Positions 1 through 4,503 of a stretch of 7,361 bases of DNA are shown here, in pieces. Position numbers and translations under genes: made by a program. Numbering within the stretch: the stretch's first letter is position 1; every line of letters begins with the position of its first letter. Origin of the DNA: CAZJYI01 sp964550025 (GTDB lineage Bacteria > Verrucomicrobiota > Kiritimatiellia > UBA8416 > CAYOBW01). The stretch is from assembly GCA_964550025.1 (NCBI GenBank), contig CAZJYI010000315.1:1-7361 (forward strand), given 5' to 3'. The notes under the pieces are model-generated. The model saw only the letters and a list, made by a program, of their open reading frames with translations. It did no database searches and was not told the origin of the DNA.

Positions 1-1
1 C

Positions 2-80
2 ATCGAACATCGAACGCTGAACATCGAACATCGAACGCTGAACATCGAACACTGAACGTCGAGCACTGAACATCGAGCAC
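2..80. repeat. Heptanucleotide tandem repeat tract A (ATCGAAC/GCTGAAC family)
   Basis: Eleven contiguous 7-base units run from 2 to 78, followed by a 2-base partial unit. The units are ATCGAAC (five copies), GCTGAAC (two), ACTGAAC (two), GTCGAGC and ATCGAGC. The first six units show a 21-base higher-order order, two ATCGAAC then one GCTGAAC, repeated twice. The tract probably extends left beyond the window. It ends 5 bases before the first possible start codon of the acetyltransferase gene, so it occupies the place where a promoter or ribosome-binding site would normally be. Similar heptamer tracts (STRR sequences) are known from cyanobacteria; no function is evident here. Confidence 0.93.
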
Positions 81-84
81 GGGT

Positions 85-654
85 ATGATGACGAGCGAGG
101 AGCAGATGGCCGATAGCAGCAGGGAGCCCGGCTTCGCCCGCCTGTTGGCCGCCGACATCCGCGCCAAGGCGCAGTGGGTGTATGGGGAGACGACGCGCAA
201 GGCAGTCGTGAAAGCGTTGTTCACCGACGGCACGTTTGCCATGGTTGTCTACCGCCTGATGCAGGCCTCGCAGCGTCTCCGTCTAGTCCCCCTCGCCATG
301 CTGTTCAACAAGGTCAACTGCGTGCTGGGCAGGTGCGTGATCGGGCGCAATGCCGAGTTCGGCCCGGGCTTTGTTCTGATTCACAGTCACGGTATCGTCA
401 TCAACAGTTGCGTTCGCGGCGGCCGCGACGTCAAGCTCGAGCACCAGGTGACCATCGGCGCCGAGAAAGGGCAATACCCCGTTCTGGGCGACAACGTGTT
501 CATGGGCGCGGGTGCGAAGATTGTCGGCGGGGTGCGCATCGGCAACAACGCCCGTATCGGCGCCAATGCCGTGGTGGTCAAGGACATCCCGGACAACGCC
601 ACCGCCGTTGGTGTGCCTGCCCGGATTGTCGTGCCGAATGAGACGGATCAGTGA
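85..654 (+). CDS. Left-handed beta-helix (hexapeptide repeat) acetyltransferase, serine acetyltransferase-like
   Basis: This 189-residue protein probably transfers an acetyl group from acetyl-CoA to a small molecule or a sugar in the cytoplasm. Residues 81-182 carry hexapeptide repeats typical of the left-handed beta-helix, including IHSHGIVI (99-106), VTIGAEKG (122-129), GAGAKIVGGVRIG (141-153) and a closing GVPARIV (176-182), as in CysE. His100 aligns by eye with the catalytic His158 of bacterial serine acetyltransferases. The position of Asp157 is Ile99, and that of His193 is probably Tyr131, so the acceptor may not be serine. The long helical N-terminal domain of CysE (about 270 residues in all) is mostly missing, as in the short acetyltransferases of polysaccharide clusters, and the deacetylase-like neighbour fits that role. 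ATG codons occur at 85, 88 and 106. Only the one at 106 has a strong purine motif upstream (GAGGAG at 97-102, spacing 3), so the start is uncertain. The last codons and stop come from repeat tract B. Confidence 0.88.
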   Translation: MMTSEEQMADSSREPGFARLLAADIRAKAQWVYGETTRKAVVKALFTDGTFAMVVYRLMQASQRLRLVPLAMLFNKVNCVLGRCVIGRNAEFGPGFVLIHSHGIVINSCVRGGRDVKLEHQVTIGAEKGQYPVLGDNVFMGAGAKIVGGVRIGNNARIGANAVVVKDIPDNATAVGVPARIVVPNETDQ

Positions 655-708
655 TCAGTGGGCAGGGGGCAGTTGGCAGTGGGCAGTGGGCAGGGGGTAG
701 TGAGAAGT
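646..708. repeat. Heptanucleotide tandem repeat tract B (GATCAGT/GGGCAGT family)
   Basis: Nine contiguous 7-base units: GATCAGT twice, GGGCAGG, GGGCAGT, TGGCAGT, GGGCAGT, GGGCAGG, GGGTAGT and GAGAAGT. The reverse complement of the core unit (ACTGCCC) resembles the GCCACTC units of tract E inside the next gene. The first two units overlap the end of the acetyltransferase gene and supply its codons GAT, CAG and the stop TGA at 652-654. The rest of the tract fills most of the 92-base gap before the deacetylase-like gene. No promoter or terminator could be recognised in this gap. Confidence 0.93.
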
Positions 709-746
709 GGTGATGGCCCTTCCCGGGGCGAAAGCACAGTCCTCTG

Positions 747-2000
747 ATGTTGCGTGCGATTGACAAGTGGTTGCCCGGCTACCTGGCCTCGGTCCTGAGA
801 CGGCCGCGTTGGCGAGGCGGCGGCGTGCGTCACCTCTTCTTCTGCATTGCCGACCATTTCGAGCCTTTCCGGGGAGGTGCCTCGCGGAAGGTGGCCCTGC
901 AGCGTGTCGCGCGCTGGTGCGAAGCGTATCCCCGCATGGCCGACCGCTTTCGCGATGTCGACGGCCGGGCTCCGAGACATACCTTCTTCTACCCCGCCGA
1001 GGAGTACGACGCGGAAGTTCTGGACCGCCTGGGTACGCTTTGCCGCGCCGGCTATGGCGAAGTGGAGGTCCACCTGCACCACAGGAATGACACGGCCGAA
1101 ACGCTGCGCCATGCGCTGGTGTCATTTCGCGACACGCTGGCCGACCGCCACGGCCTGCTGGGGCGCGACGCCGAAGGGCGTCCCCGCTACGGCTTCGTTC
1201 ACGGCAACTGGGCCCTGTGCAACTCCAGGCCGGACGGGGACTGGTGCGGCGTCAACGAGGAGCTTGGCGTGCTGGCCGAAACCGGTTGCTACGCCGACTT
1301 CACCTTTCCCTCAGCACCCTCCCCGACGCAGCCCCGCACGGTCAACGCGATCTACCGCGCCACGGACACGCCGGGCCGTCCGCGCGCACACGACCGGGGG
1401 GAGAGTGTGTCTAGTGTCGGGGGTCGCGTGCCGGGTGTGGAGGGGGACGCGAGGAAGTGTGTCGATTCCGCCTCTCATGCCCTGTGTGCGACTGGCGACA
1501 TGGGGCCCGCGACCAGCGACCAGCGACCCCCGGCCCGCGACACCCGGCCTGCGCCACTCGCCACTCGCCACTTGCCACTTGCCACTCGCCACTCGCCACT
1601 TCTCCTCGTCCAGGGTCCCCTGGCACTAAACTGGCATCGGCGCAAATGGGGGGTGTTGCCCCGGTTGGAGAACGGCGAGATTACGGGTGCCAATCCGCCT
1701 TGGCCGCAGCGCATTCGTCTTTGGGTTCGCCAAGCCATCGGCGTGGCGGGGCGTCCGGACTGGGTCTTTGTCAAGGTGCACACGCACGGCTGCGCAGAGG
1801 CCAACACGCGTGTCCTGCTGGGTGATCCCATGGCGTCGGCGCACGCTTTTCTGTGCGACGTACTTGGCGGTTCATCCGACTGGCGGCTGCACTACGTTAC
1901 CGCCCGGGAGATGTTCAACCTCGTTCTTGCGGGTGAGGACGGCGTGGTGGACCCGCTTGCCGCGCTGGAGGACTATGCCGTGGCCGGTCCGTCCGGTTGA
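747..2000 (+). CDS. NodB/polysaccharide deacetylase-like protein with an in-frame repeat insertion
   Basis: This 417-residue protein resembles a conserved but uncharacterised family that looks like a divergent NodB-fold carbohydrate deacetylase, often near surface-polysaccharide genes. Candidate metal or catalytic motifs are ADHFEP (35-40; Asp36, His37), HTFFYPAEEY (78-87), EVHLHHRND (107-115; His109, His111, His112), FVHGNW (150-155), CYADFTFPSAPSPTQ (181-195) and VHTHG (344-348; His345, His347). There is no signal peptide or clear membrane segment, so it may act in the cytoplasm or be exported by another route. Residues about 220-285 (nt 1404-1601) are repeat-derived and include the doubled heptapeptide PLATRHL/PLATRHS. 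They separate AHDRGE (214-219) from LLLVQGPLALNW (285-296), which I believe are nearly adjacent in relatives. Flanking blocks look intact, so the gene may still function. The ATG at 747 follows tract B with no good ribosome-binding site, so the start is only probable. The deacetylase activity is inferred. Confidence 0.82.
   Translation: MLRAIDKWLPGYLASVLRRPRWRGGGVRHLFFCIADHFEPFRGGASRKVALQRVARWCEAYPRMADRFRDVDGRAPRHTFFYPAEEYDAEVLDRLGTLCRAGYGEVEVHLHHRNDTAETLRHALVSFRDTLADRHGLLGRDAEGRPRYGFVHGNWALCNSRPDGDWCGVNEELGVLAETGCYADFTFPSAPSPTQPRTVNAIYRATDTPGRPRAHDRGESVSSVGGRVPGVEGDARKCVDSASHALCATGDMGPATSDQRPPARDTRPAPLATRHLPLATRHSPLLLVQGPLALNWHRRKWGVLPRLENGEITGANPPWPQRIRLWVRQAIGVAGRPDWVFVKVHTHGCAEANTRVLLGDPMASAHAFLCDVLGGSSDWRLHYVTAREMFNLVLAGEDGVVDPLAALEDYAVAGPSG
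1404..1452. repeat. Heptamer-like tract C, opposite orientation, inside the deacetylase-like gene
   Basis: In 7-base phase the sequence reads AGTGTGT, CTAGTGT, CGGGGGT, CGCGTGC, CGGGTGT, GGAGGGG, GACGCGA. The middle units are reverse complements of units in tract D: CGGGGGTCGC at 1418-1427 is exactly inverted at 1523-1532, and GCCGGGTGT at 1430-1438 is exactly inverted at 1540-1548. The first units are degenerate, so the left edge is approximate. This looks like the left part of a repeat block that contains the same family in inverted orientation. Confidence 0.7.
1495..1550. repeat. Heptanucleotide tandem repeat tract D (GCGACCA family), intragenic
   Basis: Eight contiguous 7-base units: GCGACAT, GGGGCCC, GCGACCA, GCGACCA, GCGACCC, CCGGCCC, GCGACAC and CCGGCCT. 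The tract lies wholly within the reading frame of the deacetylase-like gene and encodes a Pro/Arg/Asp-rich stretch. A 2-base GC joint separates it from tract E, so two heptamer families are juxtaposed. Confidence 0.85.
1553..1601. repeat. Heptanucleotide tandem repeat tract E (GCCACTC/GCCACTT), intragenic
   Basis: Seven near-perfect 7-base units: GCCACTC twice, GCCACTT twice, GCCACTC twice, GCCACTT. No frame on the + strand contains a stop codon. Three units (21 bases) equal seven codons, so the tract encodes the heptapeptide pattern PLATRHL, PLATRHS. It ends exactly where the conserved-looking block LLLVQGPLALNW of the host protein begins. Confidence 0.95.
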
Positions 2001-2319
2001 CGGCGCGCCGCGTTCGCGGTGGACCGTGTCCGCGGCAGGTTCGAAGGGAGGCTTACCACGTCCCGTCTGCGCTGCTGTTGCTGCCGCCTTTTCGTTTTCC
2101 TCTCCCCTGTTCGCGGCCACATCACGGGCCTTTCTCCTGTAGGAATCCCCGCGATTCTGTAGGGATCCCCGAACGCCTGCACAGTGCGTGCTTCCCGTTA
2201 TCCGGGGTCGGAACCGATCGTTCAGCGGCCGGTTGCCACGCACCGTGGGCGCCTCGTTGCCGGCCCGGATTGCCCGCGGTGGAAGCGCGCAGCATCCGGT
2301 CACGGAAAGGGAGGCGGAG
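2001..2319. other. Non-coding upstream part of the 482-base intergenic region
   Basis: I see no convincing gene here. The frames that stay open give Arg/Pro/Cys-rich translations with no recognisable domain. Just after the deacetylase stop there is a GC-rich imperfect hairpin at about 2014-2036 (CGCGG, GAC, then GTCCGCG), without a following T-run, so at best it is a weak terminator. A CT-rich stretch follows at 2080-2140, then the 20-base-period direct repeat described separately. Confidence 0.6.
2137..2171. repeat. Direct repeat pair, CTGTAGGRATCCCCG, 20-base period
   Basis: CTGTAGGAATCCCCG at 2137-2151 is repeated as CTGTAGGGATCCCCG at 2157-2171, with 14 of 15 bases identical and starts 20 bases apart, about two helical turns. 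A weaker third relative, TGTAGGTCTCCCGCG, lies at 2424-2438 inside the leader of the downstream operon. The spacing would suit tandem protein binding on one face of the helix. The unit could equally be a fragment of a dispersed genomic repeat. Confidence 0.65.
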
Positions 2320-2332
2320 TGATCGATGATCA
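2320..2332. promoter_or_regulatory. Perfect inverted repeat TGATC-GAT-GATCA, candidate operator
   Basis: Two perfect 5-base arms (2320-2324 and 2328-2332) flank GAT. The centre lies about 23 bases upstream of the -35 box, near -59 relative to a start site guessed at about 2385. That is a usual place for an activator that contacts RNA polymerase from upstream. No regulator can be assigned, and a short palindrome like this can occur by chance. Confidence 0.35.
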
Positions 2333-2348
2333 AGTCACCATTTGCAGG

Positions 2349-2378
2349 TTGACATATGCGTCACCTCGCGGCTACAGT
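2349..2378 (+). promoter_or_regulatory. Sigma70-type promoter of the secretion operon
   Basis: A consensus -35 hexamer TTGACA (2349-2354) is followed after 18 bases by TACAGT (2373-2378), which matches the -10 consensus TATAAT at four of six positions. Transcription would begin near 2385, leaving a leader of about 98 bases before the ATPase start at 2483. It is the only strong promoter match I found upstream of the operon, and it lies in a long gap facing the right way. Confidence 0.6.
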
Positions 2379-2426
2379 CTCCTATTCTCGCAGAAGGTGT
2401 ATAGGGAAAAACCTGAAGGTTGTGTA

Positions 2427-2463
2427 GGTCTCCCGCGGGCTGGTATCTATCCGTTGGGAGATC
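2427..2463 (+). promoter_or_regulatory. Stem-loop in the 5' leader of the secretion operon
   Basis: GGTCTCCC (2427-2434) can pair with GGGAGATC (2456-2463) to give an 8-pair stem with one G-U pair and a 21-base loop. The stem ends 10 bases before the Shine-Dalgarno motif GGAG (2474-2477), so it could affect ribosome access or mRNA stability. The left arm overlaps the degenerate third TGTAGG element. It matches no riboswitch class I recognise. Confidence 0.4.
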
Positions 2464-2482
2464 CGATTTGCGTGGAGCGCCC

Positions 2483-3481
2483 ATGAGCTATTTCAAGGCA
2501 CTCGGACTTGAGCGAGAGCCCTTCTCCACCAGTCCCGACCCGTCGTTCTTCTTTCTTTCCGAAGAGCACAAGGCGGCGTTGCGCCGATTGCAGATTGCCG
2601 TCAGCCTGCGTCGCGGACTGTGCGTGATTCTCGGCGACGTCGGGACGGGGAAGACGACACTGAGCCGCAAGCTGTCGCAGGAGCTGCGGGACGACGAGGA
2701 CGTCCTCTTCCATATGATCCTCAATCCTTACTTCAAGACGGAGAAGCAGTTTCTCAACCGGTTGGCGTCGCTTTTCCACATCGATCTCAAGGGGCGGAGC
2801 AGCGGTCTGGACATTATCGAGTCGATAGAGAAATATCTCTTCAAGCGCGGGGTCGAGGAGCGGAAGACGATTGTCCTGTTGATTGACGAAGCGCAAATCC
2901 TCCCGAATTTTGTGCTTGAGATTCTGCGCATACTTCTGAACTATGAAACGAATGAGTACAAAATACTCCAGCTTGTCCTCATGGGGCAGTTGGAGTTGTT
3001 GCCGCGCATCAGCCAGATGAGCAACTTCTGGGACCGGATTGCATTGCGGTATGTGCTCAATCCGCTTGGTGAGCAGGAAGTCAGGGAAATGATAGACTTT
3101 CGTTTGAGCCGGGCGGGCTACGCAGGAACGGAACCGCTGTTCACAGACGAGGCCGTCGCGCGCATTTGGGAGCACACCGGGGGGTACCCGCGGAAACTCA
3201 CGTTGATGTGCCACAATGCGCTTGAGGGCCTCGTCATGTACGACAGGGAGAGGGTCGACGGCGAGGTGGTCGACGAGCTGATCGCGAACGACGTTCAGCC
3301 CGTGAGTGCTCCCGAGCCGGCAATGGACTACCGTCTGCCCCGCGGCGCGGAGCCCGAGGTCTCCCGGGCGCGCGTGCCGTTGCGCGAGCGGTTCATGCGG
3401 GACGCAAGGGGACGCTTGGTGGATCGTACAAAGGGCCGTTCGCAGCGCCTGGTGCTGGAAACGGCAGGCAAGAAGCAGTGA
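2483..3481 (+). CDS. ExeA/GspA-type AAA+ ATPase of a secretion system
   Basis: A 332-residue cytoplasmic P-loop ATPase of the ExeA-like family, whose members help assemble the secretin or move material across peptidoglycan in type II secretion. The N-terminus MSYFKALGLEREPF and the nearby SPDPSFFFLSEEHK (17-30) are the family's usual opening. Walker A is GDVGTGKT (51-58), Walker B is VLLIDEAQ (131-138; Asp135, Glu136), a sensor-1-like strand is LVLMGQLEL (164-172), and GGYPRKL (233-239) matches sensor 2. Classical ExeA continues into a membrane segment and a periplasmic peptidoglycan-binding domain; here the protein ends in a basic Arg/Lys-rich tail (about 290-332) with no membrane segment. 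The frame is open from 2420 (a TTG), but ATG 2483 is chosen because the family opening starts there and GGAG (2474-2477) sits 5 bases upstream. It is the first gene after the promoter at 2349 and stops 14 bases before the next gene. Confidence 0.9.
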   Translation: MSYFKALGLEREPFSTSPDPSFFFLSEEHKAALRRLQIAVSLRRGLCVILGDVGTGKTTLSRKLSQELRDDEDVLFHMILNPYFKTEKQFLNRLASLFHIDLKGRSSGLDIIESIEKYLFKRGVEERKTIVLLIDEAQILPNFVLEILRILLNYETNEYKILQLVLMGQLELLPRISQMSNFWDRIALRYVLNPLGEQEVREMIDFRLSRAGYAGTEPLFTDEAVARIWEHTGGYPRKLTLMCHNALEGLVMYDRERVDGEVVDELIANDVQPVSAPEPAMDYRLPRGAEPEVSRARVPLRERFMRDARGRLVDRTKGRSQRLVLETAGKKQ

Positions 3482-3495
3482 GAAGCTAAGGGACT

Positions 3496-4407
3496 ATGGC
3501 TGACAACGACGAGAAACTTTCGCCGGAAGAGAAGCTGCTGCAGGTTATCCAGGGCGGCGACCCGGAGGAGACGTCGTCTTCGGACGAGGAAGCCCCCCGG
3601 TTGGCCGCGAAGTCCGAGCCTCCTTCGGATTCCGTAGCCGCCGACGGCGAACCGGAACAGGCAAAGCCGAAGCTGAAGCTCGCCAAGAAGGATGAGCTGG
3701 ACGGTCCGCCGGCGGTGCCGGCTGCCTCGACACCGGCCGCCGAGGCCCCTGCCGCGGGAGATGCCGCTCCGCCGCCCCCGCCGCCAATCCCCGACGCGGC
3801 GGCGGAACCGCCGACGATGGCGGCGCCCCTCTCCGGACCCGAGGAAGACGCACGGCCCCCGGAGGCCCCCGCGCCGGACAGGGCCCCGGTGGCGCCCATT
3901 CGTCCACTCTCCAAAGACACGGGGCGCCGGAACGGTGTGCGTATTGCCAACCGCTCCCTTTCCGGGGCTGCCGTCGCCATCCTGGCCCTCGTCGGGTACG
4001 AGCTTTACGGCACCACGCGGCCGGCGCCTCCGGAAGAGGCCGGCAAGGTGCCCTTTGTCGATACGGCGACCCAGGTCGAGCCGTTGCCGCCCGCGGTCAA
4101 ATTCCAGGAACAGTTCGCGTCGCGCAACATCTTTGAGCTTCCCGCCGCGGAGCCGACCGGGGGCCGCACCAACGTGGTCGTCGATCCCGTGCACGCGGCG
4201 ATTCGCGAGTTGGACATGATGGGCGTGTCTCCGCTGGGCGAGGACGCGTACGAGGCGCTGGTGGTCTACAAGCCCACCGGTCAGATGCATTTCGTTCGCA
4301 AGGGGCAGCAGATTCCCCTGCTGAAAACCAACAGGGTGGACGTTGCGGACGTCCGCAAGGATTATGTGACGATTTCCTATGACGGGGAAGAGATCAAGGT
4401 CAACTAA
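3496..4407 (+). CDS. GspC/PilP-like inner-membrane protein with a long cytoplasmic arm
   Basis: A 303-residue bitopic membrane protein likely to link an inner-membrane platform to the secretin. It opens with a charged motif, DEKLSPEEKLLQVIQGG (5-21), followed by a low-complexity acidic and then Pro/Ala-rich region to about 150, with a six-proline run near 92-97. One membrane segment lies at about 155-170 (GAAVAILALVGYELYG). The short C-terminal part contains FASRNIFELP (207-216), reminiscent of the RNIF-type motif near the homology region of GspC-like proteins, and a small beta-rich domain (about 232-303) ending in YVTISYDGEEIKVN. No PDZ domain is present. Basic residues before the membrane segment suggest the N-terminus is inside. 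AAGG (3488-3491) precedes the ATG by 4 bases. Its position between an ExeA-like ATPase and a secretin supports the assignment; similarity is by architecture and context more than sequence, so PilP-like or unrelated connector remain alternatives. Confidence 0.68.
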   Translation: MADNDEKLSPEEKLLQVIQGGDPEETSSSDEEAPRLAAKSEPPSDSVAADGEPEQAKPKLKLAKKDELDGPPAVPAASTPAAEAPAAGDAAPPPPPPIPDAAAEPPTMAAPLSGPEEDARPPEAPAPDRAPVAPIRPLSKDTGRRNGVRIANRSLSGAAVAILALVGYELYGTTRPAPPEEAGKVPFVDTATQVEPLPPAVKFQEQFASRNIFELPAAEPTGGRTNVVVDPVHAAIRELDMMGVSPLGEDAYEALVVYKPTGQMHFVRKGQQIPLLKTNRVDVADVRKDYVTISYDGEEIKVN

Positions 4408-4428
4408 ACGCACGGCGGGGCATTGCCG

Positions 4429-4444
4429 GGCGGCGAAGGCCGCC
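4429..4444 (+). promoter_or_regulatory. GC-rich hairpin downstream of the GspC-like gene
   Basis: GGCGGC (4429-4434) and GCCGCC (4439-4444) form a perfect 6-pair stem with a GAAG loop. No T-run follows, so it is not a classical terminator. It could protect or delimit mRNA ends in the 96-base gap between the connector and secretin genes. Confidence 0.35.
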
Positions 4445-4471
4445 GCGAGCGACGCCCGCCCGATTGAAGAT

Positions 4472-4491
4472 CCCGCCGGTGGGGCGGGTTT
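4472..4491 (+). terminator. Weak terminator- or attenuator-like hairpin before the secretin gene
   Basis: CCCGCC (4472-4477) pairs perfectly with GGCGGG (4483-4488) around the loop GGTGG, followed by TTT (4489-4491). The T-run is too short for an efficient intrinsic terminator. The hairpin lies directly against the secretin's Shine-Dalgarno sequence GAGGA (4492-4496), so it may tune secretin expression relative to the upstream genes rather than end the operon. Confidence 0.4.
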
Positions 4492-4503
4492 GAGGAACAA
4501 CGG

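Noticed and set aside
2..80. A CRISPR array
   Set aside because: The units are contiguous 7-base repeats without spacers, so the tract is a short tandem repeat and not a CRISPR.
1495..1601. A frameshifted or broken deacetylase-like pseudogene at the repeats
   Set aside because: The frame stays open through the block, and the recognisable motifs on both sides are in the same frame, so nothing shows that the gene is broken.
2385..2482. A riboswitch (including a cyclic-di-GMP type) in the operon leader
   Set aside because: Apart from one stem-loop, no conserved core sequence of a known riboswitch class is visible.
1997..2486. Open frames of about 100 codons in the intergenic region (starts 1997 and 2184)
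   Set aside because: The translations are Arg/Pro/Cys-rich with no domain, no good ribosome-binding site was seen, and the second runs across the promoter and leader.
2447..3214. A 255-codon minus-strand open frame opposite the ATPase
   Set aside because: The + strand frame carries Walker A, Walker B and sensor motifs; the antisense translation has no domain features.
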